Shown: positions 8,412-16,539 of the stretch, in pieces | Layout of the letters: each line of letters opens with the position of its first letter | How positions within the stretch are numbered: the stretch's first letter is position 1 | From: JAFECT01 sp036501825 | GTDB taxonomy: Bacteria > Pseudomonadota > Alphaproteobacteria > Caulobacterales > Caulobacteraceae | Assembly: GCA_036501825.1 (NCBI GenBank) | Contig: DASXZP010000036.1 | Coordinates: 248,001-312,000, forward strand | Direction: 5' to 3' | Length of the DNA: 64,000 nt | Notes under the pieces: generated by a model | Database searches by the model: none | Seen by the model: the letters and a program-made list of their open reading frames with translations, nothing else | Told to the model about the DNA's origin: nothing | Translations under genes and position numbers: made by a program

Positions 8412-8627
8412 GTCCCTGGTTGGTTTTAGGTTGCAAAACGCTCTGCCGCCACCCAGATTGGGTGGGCCCGGCGATAGCCTGCACCTCCAACCCGCAGAAG
8501 GGCGACCGCCGAAACGCGGGAGACCCAATGCTTCGAGACCATTGGCAATCGCCAATAGACCTCTCAGTTGACGGCTCCGTATTGAACGGAGTTGCAGTTC
8601 GCCGGTGCGCAGTAGAGGAGCCTTGCA
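8412..8627 (+). ncRNA. Candidate structured RNA leading the reverse-transcriptase operon
   Basis: No gene is supported here, but the stretch is dense in perfect inverted repeats. CCACCC/GGGTGG (8449-8465), CCCGC/GCGGG (8491-8520, enclosing GGC-GACC-GCC), CCAATG/CATTGG (8525-8545), ATTGGC/GCCAAT (8541-8556) and CTCCGT/ACGGAG (8575-8591). The third and fourth share 8541-8545, so they exclude each other. TTGCAA at 8431-8436 recurs at 8623-8628 and could close the region as a basal stem. Retrons and several defence-associated RTs are preceded by a structured template or cofactor RNA, so a non-coding RNA is the natural reading. That step is inference. A translational attenuator for the 48-codon ORF is the main alternative. 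Confidence 0.45.
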
Positions 8628-8774
8628 ATGAAGCAAAAAACTTCACTCAAGGACCTTACTCAGTACCTCGGGCTGTTCGCGACCGTCATCAAGACGGTTG
8701 CCGCGCTGATCGATCTGCTGAGTAAGGTCGTCAACTATGGCCGTCCCGCTACACAACTACGAGTTTTCGTATAG
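8628..8774 (+). CDS. 48-residue hydrophobic peptide ORF overlapping the RT gene
   Basis: ATG at 8628 is preceded by GAGGAG (8615-8620) at ideal spacing, the best ribosome binding site in this island. The peptide starts MKQKTSLKDLTQ and has an amphipathic to hydrophobic helix (YLGLFATVIKTVAALIDLL, about 13-31), then a short basic tail. The TAG stop at 8772 lies 36 bases inside the RT gene, so translation of the peptide would be coupled to RT initiation. It could be a functional component (membrane-active peptide) or a leader peptide that controls RT synthesis. I recognise no family. Confidence 0.5.
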   Translation: MKQKTSLKDLTQYLGLFATVIKTVAALIDLLSKVVNYGRPATQLRVFV

Positions 8775-9477
8775 GAATTCGAAGGGCAAACCGGTATTTG
8801 TTCCAACCAAAAAGACGCGCTCGATCGCCCGTGAAATTTATCGAGAAGTCGGTCTGCGATTCGAAGCCAAAGATCATTTCTACCACCTAAGAAAAGGTGC
8901 CCACATCGCTGCGCTGCACGCACATCGCGCGCAAACCTATTTTGCGCGCATCGACCTCAAGAATTTTTTCTACTCCGTCGGCCGTAATCGTGTGAAAGCA
9001 GCGTTGAAGGCCGTCGGCGTGCCTTCGCCAGAGCGTTACGCACGTTGGTCTTGTGTGAGAAACCCTTATCGTAGACCCAGCTACGCCCTACCGTACGGTT
9101 TTCCTCAGTCACCCCTTCTTGCCACTCTCGTGTTGCAATCTTCAGCGCTCGGCGCCGCGATCGAGGCGATGCCGCCTGAAATCTTTCGATCCGTCTATTT
9201 GGACGACGTTGCTATTTCCGCGAACGATCTCGGTGCGCTCGAATTTGCGTTCCAGAGGCTCCTGGGCGCTGTCGAACACGGCAACTTCGTGTTGAACGAG
9301 GGCAAGGTGGTCGGACCTGCGAAGCAGATCGAGATTTTCAACTGCGAGTTGGCGCGTGGACATGCGGAGGTTACCGAGAAGCGCGTGTCGGAGTTTTATG
9401 CGACGCCGAGATCTGCGGAAAGTGTTGCTGGTTTCGAGACCTATCGCGCATCGGTTGCCGTCGGGAGCGCAATTTAG
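8737..9477 (+). CDS. Short reverse transcriptase (unassigned group, retron/UG-like)
   Basis: This 246-residue RNA-directed DNA polymerase has the palm motifs in order. YFARIDLKNFF (motif A, D73), GFPQSPLLATL (motif B, 121-131), YLDD (motif C, 154-157), FVLNEGKVVG (motif D, K190) and a motif E-like FNCELARG. The N-terminal region (YEFSYRNSKGKPVFVP, HFYHLRKGAHIAALHAH) fits RT motifs 0-2. There is no maturase, endonuclease or long C-terminal extension, which argues against a group II intron ORF. At about 250 aa it is shorter than typical retron RTs (about 300-330 aa). ATG 8737 lies inside the 48-codon ORF; the stop overlaps the next start (TAGTG). Codon use is visibly more A/T-rich than in neighbouring housekeeping genes, consistent with transfer. 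Confidence 0.88.
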   Translation: MAVPLHNYEFSYRNSKGKPVFVPTKKTRSIAREIYREVGLRFEAKDHFYHLRKGAHIAALHAHRAQTYFARIDLKNFFYSVGRNRVKAALKAVGVPSPERYARWSCVRNPYRRPSYALPYGFPQSPLLATLVLQSSALGAAIEAMPPEIFRSVYLDDVAISANDLGALEFAFQRLLGAVEHGNFVLNEGKVVGPAKQIEIFNCELARGHAEVTEKRVSEFYATPRSAESVAGFETYRASVAVGSAI

Positions 9478-10316
9478 TGCTGCTCGCGGCTGTCATTCCA
9501 GAACCGCGGCCTTCTAGGGCTGACCTGGAAAGACAGCGCCTAGGCACCGGCGCGGGTTTGCGGCCTCGTCGATGGGCTTTGTGGACAACAACGCTTTTTG
9601 CCGTCTGCATTCTTACCGGAGCCGCGCAAAATGTTGGGCAGCCGAGTAGGCCGCCGCCGAGTCCCGGCGCTTCTGCAAGCGCAGCGTCTACCGCCAGTTT
9701 ATCTGGCGACGCACTTAGGACAACGCTTCAAACCGCCGCGATAGTTGTCGCCGTGGTGGTTTTCGTCACGCGTGAAGTTTTGGACGCGCGGCGAAGGGAG
9801 GCATCTCGTCAGCGCAAAGTGGCGGCGATCAAGACCATCCTGGCCCGGGCGTGCGAACTTAACAACTGGACCATTAAGTCTCTCAGACGAGAGTTCGCCT
9901 CCCTTCCGACCGACGATGAGCCCGGATACGAGGGCGTTCCAGTTTCGGAATTTTCCGTCTCCTTTCGCCGAGACGGGCGAGTCATTTTGGTGGAGATGCA
10001 AGATGGTGAAGAAGCCGGCAGCGCTCCGCTCATGGAGGCACAACTCGACGACCTGAAAGCTGCGTTACTCGACGTCGCAGAGTTAGACCCCGATTTGTTG
10101 CCCGCGCTCGATGACGCCATCACTGGCTTGGAGGAAGTAAATCACGTTCGTAACAGTCTAATCGGCTACCTAACAAAGGAAGACGACTTCGACGGACCAT
10201 TCTTCCCAGGCTTCGTGAGCTACGCGCGTGCCGAAATCGAGGATGCGTTCAAAGCCTTGGATAGCCTCTATCGCGCCTGCGTCGGAAAAGGTCTTACGAA
10301 GCACCGCGTCCGGTAA
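9477..10316 (+). CDS. Two-TM membrane protein, partner of the RT (candidate effector)
   Basis: A 279-codon ORF begins with GTG at 9477, overlapping the RT stop by one base. Two hydrophobic segments are seen: about 34-50 (ALWTTTLFAVCILTGAA) and 84-98 (LQTAAIVVAVVVFV). A Pro/Ser-rich loop lies between them. A 180-residue soluble domain follows, with charged helices after TM2 (REVLDARRREASRQRK), so it is probably cytoplasmic. No catalytic motif is recognised. A TTG at 9585 just before TM1 is an alternative start. The one-base overlap implies co-translation with the RT. In known RT defence operons membrane proteins act as toxic effectors; that role here is inference. Confidence 0.7.
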   Translation: MLLAAVIPEPRPSRADLERQRLGTGAGLRPRRWALWTTTLFAVCILTGAAQNVGQPSRPPPSPGASASAASTASLSGDALRTTLQTAAIVVAVVVFVTREVLDARRREASRQRKVAAIKTILARACELNNWTIKSLRREFASLPTDDEPGYEGVPVSEFSVSFRRDGRVILVEMQDGEEAGSAPLMEAQLDDLKAALLDVAELDPDLLPALDDAITGLEEVNHVRNSLIGYLTKEDDFDGPFFPGFVSYARAEIEDAFKALDSLYRACVGKGLTKHRVR

Positions 10317-10383
10317 GAAAGGGGACGTGGGAATCCGGAACGGCGCTCCCACTACGCTATTCGTGTTTGCTTAGGCATCAAAA

Positions 10384-10402
10384 CCGCGCCAGGGTGGCGC
10401 GG
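10384..10402. repeat. Perfect 7-bp hairpin between island genes
   Basis: CCGCGCC-AGGGT-GGCGCGG lies between the RT operon and the lipoprotein gene. Read on the minus strand it is followed by TTTTG, read on the plus strand by GGTCAG. It is therefore at most a weak terminator for the plus-strand RT operon, or a pause or protection hairpin at the 3' end of that message. Confidence 0.5.
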
Positions 10403-10433
10403 GGTCAGTCGAGGATTGACAGGGGGGAATGCC

Positions 10434-11273
10434 ATGAAAACGATCATCTCGATTTCCGTTGTACTGTTCGCCGGCGCTGTTGCCGCGTGCTCTGCCAAGT
10501 CGCCAACGCTAAGTTCGACGGCGGCTAACGCAACTCCAGTCCCAATCGCCATAGGTCAGACGCCGCCCCCGCAAACAACACCGCCAGCCGGCTCCTCCCC
10601 TTCAGACTTCGACATCAATAAATTTGAGGACGCGTACAATGCTGCGAAGGTTGCCGCAGCTGACTATATCGTCGCGCACCCTAATGCTCCGGATTCAGAG
10701 GTTCTAGAGGTCGCGACGGCAGCTGCGCGCAATGCTGGTGATTCCGACGCCAGGAACACTGCCGACGGTGCGTTGAGTGACGCGAAGGGCTGGATCGCCG
10801 GCCGAAAAGTCAACGGGTTTCCGCCGCGAAGCACGCCAGCGGAACTCGCCGCCAACGATGCGGTCGCAGATGCTGCAGCGCGCAGATATTTCGCCGAAAT
10901 GTCTCCACAAGATAGGGAAAAATACGGTTCGAACGATACGGAGCCCGAAACGCCATCGCGTGGCGCTCACTATTTCCCAAAGATCGGCACGTGTTTCGAA
11001 ACTCGCGTCGCTTCTATTGCTTCGAGGCTCGAGAATTCTCCTGATAGCGGAGATGAAGTCAGTTACACCGATGGCCATAGTCAAGTGTCGTATGAAAGAA
11101 GTCCGGCGGTGATGGCTTTCCGTGTAGGAGACCCCATCCATCTCTGCGTAACCGATTTGCCGGGTCATTGCCCGCCAGCCGATGATCGTGGCATTGGATT
11201 TGTCGCGATGGATGGTCGGACGGGAGCCCGTTGGGAGGCTGGCGATTCTGAACACCAATGCGGTGGTGCCTAA
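10434..11273 (+). CDS. Putative lipoprotein, unknown function
   Basis: ATG at 10434 follows a strong AGGGGGGAA. The 279-residue protein starts MKTIISISVVLFAGAVAAC, a lipoprotein signal peptide with lipobox AVAAC at residues 15-19. A low-complexity Pro/Thr linker follows, then a helical Ala-rich region, and a C-terminal domain with three further cysteines, which may form disulfides. I recognise this C-terminal pattern (YTDGHSQVSYE, GDPIHLCVTDLPGHCP) only as a family of uncharacterised exported proteins. It lies in the A/T-richer island downstream of the RT operon, and no link to the RT is evident beyond position. Confidence 0.7.
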   Translation: MKTIISISVVLFAGAVAACSAKSPTLSSTAANATPVPIAIGQTPPPQTTPPAGSSPSDFDINKFEDAYNAAKVAAADYIVAHPNAPDSEVLEVATAAARNAGDSDARNTADGALSDAKGWIAGRKVNGFPPRSTPAELAANDAVADAAARRYFAEMSPQDREKYGSNDTEPETPSRGAHYFPKIGTCFETRVASIASRLENSPDSGDEVSYTDGHSQVSYERSPAVMAFRVGDPIHLCVTDLPGHCPPADDRGIGFVAMDGRTGARWEAGDSEHQCGGA

Positions 11274-11329
11274 GACCGATGTTCCGCCGCGCTGTGGTAA
11301 ACTCAGGTGTCTTCCCATTCGCCCAGGAG

Positions 11330-11704
11330 CTACGGAAATTCGGCGGTACAACGCCTTACCGTCGTTCGTAAGATGTCAGGCCCGACGGCCATGGCATTTC
11401 GGATATCAATGAGACAGTGCGCATATCGATCGCCCCTGTCCATGTAGGGTTGCTGCTCCGCCACCAAATTCTCAGCCTGCTTTCGCTTCTGCTCGCATCG
11501 ATCGATCGCCGCACCGGTATCTTTTCCATGGAGGGCGTCAGCGGCGCCTCGCTCGTAGCCCGCGGCAAATGCGGCTCGCATGGCCTTGCTTGGCTCAGGA
11601 ACGGCGGGAGGTTCAGCTACCGCCGAGCGAGCAATGGTTAAACCAGCGACGAGAACGATCGCTAAAGCTAGCGACTGCGTGGAAACGCGGGGCTCATGGA
11701 CCAT
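11330..11704 (-). CDS. Small exported hypothetical protein
   Basis: ATG at 11704 has GGAGAAAAG just upstream. The 124-residue product has a signal peptide (SLALAIVLVAGLTIARSAVA, likely cleaved before EPP). The mature part is charged and helical with three cysteines (DRCEQKR, AHCLID, RRCTAEF). No family is recognised. It is convergent with the lipoprotein gene, 56 bases apart, and shares that gene's atypical composition. Confidence 0.6.
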   Translation of the reverse strand: MVHEPRVSTQSLALAIVLVAGLTIARSAVAEPPAVPEPSKAMRAAFAAGYERGAADALHGKDTGAAIDRCEQKRKQAENLVAEQQPYMDRGDRYAHCLIDIRNAMAVGPDILRTTVRRCTAEFP

Positions 11705-12009
11705 CGTCTTTTCTCCGGTGGAATGTCGAACTGCTACGGGCGGCAAGCGACGCATCCCGCGCGATACAATAGCACTCCGTCACCCTCGTTGGTGTGGGGG
11801 CAATGGCGTAGCTGCTCGGCTTGCTACTTTTCGGTCCTGTACCGACTGGGCGATGGGCAGGTCGGAGATGGACGTAACTGCCCGCGCTCCCCACCTAGGC
11901 TGTATGCGCTTGTGGAGATCCGCCTGAGGCCGCTAAACGCCCTTGATCCAGATCCCCAACCGACAGAGGCGCGACTCAAGTCGTTCTTGACGGGGTGCGC
12001 AGTCGCCCC
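11705..12009. other. Intergenic gap at the distal end of the island
   Basis: I see no supportable gene in these 305 bases. The stretch holds CACCTAGGC (11892-11900), which repeats nine bases of the T stem and acceptor stem of the tRNA-Thr gene (8396-8404). It could be an attachment-site remnant or chance. Composition returns to the high-GC background at the GH97 gene that follows. Confidence 0.4.
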
Positions 12010-14058
12010 TCACCGCTTGCGTTTCGCTCCGCCGACCGGGGTGAAGCGGATCGCTTCGCCGCCGCCGGCGGCGAGCCTGAGCGTCAGGGTGTCGGCGGAC
12101 GTGACGTCCTTTTGTTCGATGACGATGTCGTAGGGGTTCTTCTTCCAGTCGGCGTCGGGACCGTCGCGGTAGATTTCGGCGCGATAGTGCTTGCCGGGCT
12201 CCAGGAAGCCGAGTTGGACGCTGAGCACGCGGCCGAACTCGTCGGTGATCGAGCCCAGGTACCAGTCGTCGCTCTTGCGGTCCTTGCGCACGACGGTGAC
12301 GTAGTCGCCGACGCGGCTGTCGAGCACGCGGGTTTCGTTCCAGTCGGTCGGCACGTCTTCGATGAACTTGAACGGCTTGGGATTGGCTTCGTAGTTCTCG
12401 ATCTTGTCCGCGGCCATCTGCACCGGACTGTAGATCACCACGTAGAGCGCGAGCTGTTTGGCGATGGTGGTCGGCACGCCGTCGGGCGAACGCGTCTTCA
12501 TCTTGAAGATGCCCGGGGTGAAATCCATCGGGCCTTCCAGCATGCGCACGAAGAACAGGTTCGTTTCATGCTCGGGCGGATTTCCCGGCTGGCCCCAGGC
12601 GTTGTACTCCTGGCCGCGCGCGCCCTCGCGCGCCACCCAGTTGGGATAGGTGCGCCGAAGCCCCGTGTCCTTCACCGGCTCGTGCGAGTCGATGGCGATG
12701 TGATGGCGCGCGGCGGCTTCGACCACCTTGAGGTAGTGGCGCACCATGTCCTGGCTCTCGTGCCAGGTCAGATGCGGCTTGCCGTCCTCGCCGATCACCT
12801 GGGCCTGGGCGGCGTCGGAGACGTATCCGGTCTTCACCGTGGTGATGCCGACCTGATTGTCCTCGGTGAACGCCGCCTCCATCTGGCTCTCGTAGCGCGC
12901 GGCGTTGGCGCCGGTCTCGTTGTGGCCGACGATCTGCACGCCCTTGGACCTGGCGTAGTCGGTGACCTTCTTCAGGTCGTAGTCGGGATAGGGGGTGGTG
13001 AAGTCGAACTTGTCGCCGTGGCCGAACCAGTCGTCGGCCCAGCCCTGGTTCCAGCCCTCCACCAGCACGCCCTGCAGATGATGCGCCGCGGCGAAGTCGA
13101 TGTAGCGCATAGCCTCCGCGGTGGTCGCGCCGTGGCGCGGGCCCGGGCCCCAGGTCTTTTCATCCAGGTGCATCTCCCACCAGACGCCGACGAACTTGCC
13201 GGGCTTGAACCAGGACACGTCGCCCAGCTTGTTGGGTTCGTTCAGGTTCAGGATCAGGTGCGATTCGTAGAGGCCGCCGGCGGTGTCGGCGATCTGGATG
13301 GTGCGCCAGGGCGTGGTGAAGGGCGTGGTGCGCTTGACCTTGGCGTCGCCGACGCTCGGCGTCAGGTCCGCCTTGAAGCGCTGGCCTTCGACGCGTGCGA
13401 GATTCATCCCGGAATAGTCGACCAGTTCCGCCTCGTGGATGGCGAGGTGCAGGCCGTCCTTGTAGCGCACCGTCATCGGCGTCTGGGCGAGGCCGACCTC
13501 GGTGATCGGCGTGCGGTTGTAGAGATATTCTTCGCGGTCCCACTCGAAGGCCGTGTCCCACCACGCTTCACCGGGTTGCGCGAGCACGAACTCGGTCAGT
13601 TCCTCGCCGATCTTCACCGTCTTCAGGTCGGGTTGGTCGGGGAACTCGTAGCGGAAGCCCACGCCGTCGTCATAGACGCGGAACACCACGTCGAAATGGC
13701 GCTTCAGGCCAGTGGTCTCAGTGACGCCGACGCGCAGTTCGTTGAAGTGGTTTCGGATATAGCGCCACTCGCCCCACGGCTGCTCCCAGGTCTCGTCCAC
13801 CGAGCGGCGGCCGAGGTCGGCGATGGCCATGGCGCGATCGAGCTTGGGCGCATCGACCAGCAGGAAACCCAGTTTCGACGGCGCGATCACCGGCTTGCCG
13901 AAGCGGTCGACCTGATAGCTGACGCGGCCGTCGCCGTCGGTGGACACCGTCACGCTCAGCACCTTGTCGGGCGAAATGACGGTGATCGGCGCGTCGGCAA
14001 GAGCGGGCGACGCGACGCCGAGGAAGAGGCAAAGCGCGATCAGCAGGCGAAGCAGCAT
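12010..14058 (-). CDS. GH97 alpha-glucosidase, secreted (inverting SusB type)
   Basis: The 682-residue protein has a signal peptide (MLLRLLIALCLFLGVASPALA). It then has the GH97 N-terminal beta-sandwich and a TIM barrel with VLVEGWNQGW (E334), VGHNETGA (E381), DSHEPVKDTGLRRTYPN (E460) and REGARGQEYN (E484). The E460-E484 spacing equals that of the catalytic base E508 and acid E532 of Bacteroides SusB, so the inverting, Glu-based mechanism is expected rather than the retaining Asp type. It releases glucose from non-reducing ends of alpha-glucans, probably in the periplasm. ATG 14058. Last gene of the MFS-glk-GH97 operon. Confidence 0.93.
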   Translation of the reverse strand: MLLRLLIALCLFLGVASPALADAPITVISPDKVLSVTVSTDGDGRVSYQVDRFGKPVIAPSKLGFLLVDAPKLDRAMAIADLGRRSVDETWEQPWGEWRYIRNHFNELRVGVTETTGLKRHFDVVFRVYDDGVGFRYEFPDQPDLKTVKIGEELTEFVLAQPGEAWWDTAFEWDREEYLYNRTPITEVGLAQTPMTVRYKDGLHLAIHEAELVDYSGMNLARVEGQRFKADLTPSVGDAKVKRTTPFTTPWRTIQIADTAGGLYESHLILNLNEPNKLGDVSWFKPGKFVGVWWEMHLDEKTWGPGPRHGATTAEAMRYIDFAAAHHLQGVLVEGWNQGWADDWFGHGDKFDFTTPYPDYDLKKVTDYARSKGVQIVGHNETGANAARYESQMEAAFTEDNQVGITTVKTGYVSDAAQAQVIGEDGKPHLTWHESQDMVRHYLKVVEAAARHHIAIDSHEPVKDTGLRRTYPNWVAREGARGQEYNAWGQPGNPPEHETNLFFVRMLEGPMDFTPGIFKMKTRSPDGVPTTIAKQLALYVVIYSPVQMAADKIENYEANPKPFKFIEDVPTDWNETRVLDSRVGDYVTVVRKDRKSDDWYLGSITDEFGRVLSVQLGFLEPGKHYRAEIYRDGPDADWKKNPYDIVIEQKDVTSADTLTLRLAAGGGEAIRFTPVGGAKRKR

Positions 14059-14069
14059 GGGGACCTCGA

Positions 14070-15071
14070 TCAGGTCGCGGGAACGGCGGACTTGAGCGGC
14101 AGCGCCGCATCGGCGGCGCCCAGCAGCGCGGCGTAGGGATGCACGATCACCTTGGTCGCGATCGGCGCCAGATAGCCGGCGAAGCGGCCCTTGGCCTCGA
14201 ACCGCGCGCGGAACTCGCTCTTGCGCAGCCACGCCAGGATGCGCGGCGCGATGCCGCCGCCGAGATAGACGCCGCCGAGCGCGCCATAGACCAGCGCCAT
14301 GTCGCCCGCCGCCGATCCATAGATGGCGCAGAACCGGTCGAGAGTCTGGGCGCACAGCGGGTCCTGGCCCGACATGGCGCGGGCGACGACCTCTTCCGGC
14401 GTGATCGGCTCGACCTCTTGTCCTGCGATGCGGCCGAGCGCCCAGCGCAGGCTGACCAGCCCCGGGCCCGACAGGATGCGCTCCAGCGACACGCGGCCGA
14501 ACACGCCGTTGAGCGCGCGCAGGATTTCAACCTCGGTCTCGTCCACCGGCGCAAAGCCGATGTGGCCGCCCTCGGCGGTGGCGATGACTTCCACGCCGTC
14601 GGCGCGCACCGCGGCGGCGACGCCGAGGCCCGTACCCGCGCCCACCAGGGCGATGGTCTTGCCCTCGGCCGGCGAGTCCGCGTCGCCGAGGGCGCCCAGG
14701 TCGTCGGGACCGAGCCGCCGCACCGCCAGCGCCAGGGCCGTATAGTCGTTGATCAGCCGCGCCGCCGAGAACCCGGCCGCCTGCAGGCCCGTATTCGACA
14801 TGCGCCAGCGTCCGTTGGTCAGCACCGCGACGCCGTTGTCCACCGGGCCGGCGACGGCGACCACCGCCGCGTGCGGTCGCGGCCCGCGCGTGTTCATCAT
14901 CGAGAGGTAGTGCTCGATCGCCGCTTCGAGGCCGGGGAAATCGGCGCAGCGATAGCTTTCGGCGTCGCTGATCCGCGGCGCCGCGCCCGACGTGTCCGCA
15001 AGCGCGAACCGAACGTTGGTGCCGCCGACGTCGCCGACGAGCCGCAGGCCGGATTGCACGGGCCGGTTCAC
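14070..15071 (-). CDS. glk: Glucokinase
   Basis: This is a 333-residue ROK-independent bacterial glucokinase. It has the ATP loop LVGDVGGTNVRFALAD, the sugar-binding segments RLINDYTALA and VGAGTGLGVAAA, and TAEGGHIGFAP in the position of the catalytic and zinc-independent E.GH motif. It phosphorylates intracellular glucose to glucose-6-phosphate. The GTG start (15071) overlaps the MFS stop (GTGA). It lies between the transporter and the alpha-glucosidase, consistent with uptake then phosphorylation of released glucose. Confidence 0.93.
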   Translation of the reverse strand: MNRPVQSGLRLVGDVGGTNVRFALADTSGAAPRISDAESYRCADFPGLEAAIEHYLSMMNTRGPRPHAAVVAVAGPVDNGVAVLTNGRWRMSNTGLQAAGFSAARLINDYTALALAVRRLGPDDLGALGDADSPAEGKTIALVGAGTGLGVAAAVRADGVEVIATAEGGHIGFAPVDETEVEILRALNGVFGRVSLERILSGPGLVSLRWALGRIAGQEVEPITPEEVVARAMSGQDPLCAQTLDRFCAIYGSAAGDMALVYGALGGVYLGGGIAPRILAWLRKSEFRARFEAKGRFAGYLAPIATKVIVHPYAALLGAADAALPLKSAVPAT

Positions 15072-16468
15072 GGCGTCGCCGCCACCGGCGCATCGTCCAG
15101 CGCCTTATGCGAGTGGCTGAAGAAGCCGTAGATGCAGATCAGCACGTAGCAGACCACCGGCACGAACAGGGCGAGGCTGAGACCGATGTGGTCGGCGAAC
15201 ACGCCGGTGAGCGGCGGGATCGCCGCGCCGCCGACGATGGCCATGCACAACAGGCTCGACGCCTGGCTGGTGTCCTTGCCCTGGCCCTCGATGGCGAGGG
15301 TGAAGATGGTCGGGAACATGATGGAGTTCACCAGGCCCACCGCCATCAGACAGTAGGCCGAGGTCCACCCGGTGGTCAGGATCGAAGCGGTGACCAGCGC
15401 AATCGCGCCGACGGCGCAGAGGCTCAGCAACCGCGACGCGGGCACACGCGCGAACAGCAGGATCGAGCCGACGATGCGGCCCACCATGGCGCCCAGCCAA
15501 TAGAAGGCGACCATCTTGCCCGCGTCCGCCGGCGTGTGGATGCACGGATAGAACAGGCGCAGCTGATCGAACGCGACCGGTTGGCAGGCGACCTTGGACG
15601 TCACGTCGAGGATCTTGGGCTGCATCAGATAGTTCACCATCAGCCCGCCGATGGTCACCTCGGCGCCGACGTAGATGAAGATGCCGAGCACGCCGAACAG
15701 CAGACGCGGCCGCGCCAACAGGCCGAAGCTCTTGAAGCCCGTCTCGTTGCTGGCGGCGGTCGGCACGGCCTGGCTCTTGCGGAACAGCCAGAAGATCAGA
15801 CCCAGCACCACCAGACCTGCGGCGATGCCGATGAACGGCGCCTGCACCGCGGCCGCTTCGCTGGCGCGATAGGCGGCCATCACCGCCGGCGCCGTCTTGG
15901 CCGGGTCGGGCGGGATCACCCCGTTCTTGAGAATCAGAGCGGCGCCGACGAAAGGCCCGATGAAGGTGCCGAGCGAATTCAGCGCCTGCGCCATGTTCAG
16001 GCGGAAGTGCGAGCCGCCGGGCTTGCCCAGGATCGCGATCAAGGGGTTCGCCGCCACCTGCAGGGTGGTGATGCCCGAGGCCATGATGAACAGCGCGCCA
16101 AGGAAGCCCCAATAGACACCCGCCGACGCGGCCGGCGAGAACAGCAGGCAGCCGACCGCCATCACCCCCAGCCCGACCACGATGGTGCGCAGATAGCCGA
16201 TCCGCGCCATCAGCCAGCCGGCCGGGATGGAGACCACGAAATAGGCGCCGAAGAAGGCGCTCGCGATCAGTAGCGATTGAAAATAGTTGAGCGCGAACAA
16301 TCCCTTGAGCTTGGGGATCAGGGAATCGATCAGGACCGTGGCGAAGCCCCAGGCGAAGAACAACGCCACCACGAAGGGCACGAGCCAGCCGGCGCCGCGG
16401 CCGGACTGCTGATCGTCCCCGGCGGCGCCCGCGGTCGCGGCGGCTCCGGGCTGTGCGGCCTGGGGCAT
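15068..16468 (-). CDS. MFS sugar permease (FucP/GluP-like glucose/galactose transporter)
   Basis: The 466-residue, 12-TM permease of the FHS/FucP subfamily starts at ATG 16468 with GGGAGGAAAA upstream. Diagnostic stretches are FVVALFFAWGFATVLIDSLIPKLK (first helix with the conserved WG) and LQVAANPLIAILGKPGG, the family hallmark that contains N-P in helix 5. It should import glucose or galactose with protons across the inner membrane. First gene of the operon, with a LacI-type operator about 70 bases upstream of its start. Confidence 0.9.
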   Translation of the reverse strand: MPQAAQPGAAATAGAAGDDQQSGRGAGWLVPFVVALFFAWGFATVLIDSLIPKLKGLFALNYFQSLLIASAFFGAYFVVSIPAGWLMARIGYLRTIVVGLGVMAVGCLLFSPAASAGVYWGFLGALFIMASGITTLQVAANPLIAILGKPGGSHFRLNMAQALNSLGTFIGPFVGAALILKNGVIPPDPAKTAPAVMAAYRASEAAAVQAPFIGIAAGLVVLGLIFWLFRKSQAVPTAASNETGFKSFGLLARPRLLFGVLGIFIYVGAEVTIGGLMVNYLMQPKILDVTSKVACQPVAFDQLRLFYPCIHTPADAGKMVAFYWLGAMVGRIVGSILLFARVPASRLLSLCAVGAIALVTASILTTGWTSAYCLMAVGLVNSIMFPTIFTLAIEGQGKDTSQASSLLCMAIVGGAAIPPLTGVFADHIGLSLALFVPVVCYVLICIYGFFSHSHKALDDAPVAATP

Positions 16469-16539
16469 GGGTTCGGTTTTCCTCCCCCCGTTTTCTAAGG
16501 CTGTTCTGGTCCGGGGCAAAACAAGAGTAGGTCGGGCAA

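Noticed and set aside
8395..8725. Short ORFs on both strands across the RT leader
   Set aside because: They overlap the tRNA end and the hairpins, have no ribosome sites and no recognisable protein; the hairpins explain the sequence better.
8412..8736. Classical retron msr-msd
   Set aside because: Hairpins are present, but I could not identify convincing long a1/a2 flanking repeats or the usual long msd stem, and the RT is short for a retron. Kept only as a candidate structured RNA.
8737..9477. Group II intron or diversity-generating retroelement RT
   Set aside because: No maturase/endonuclease domain, no intron boundary motifs seen, and no template/variable repeat pair or target gene noticed nearby.
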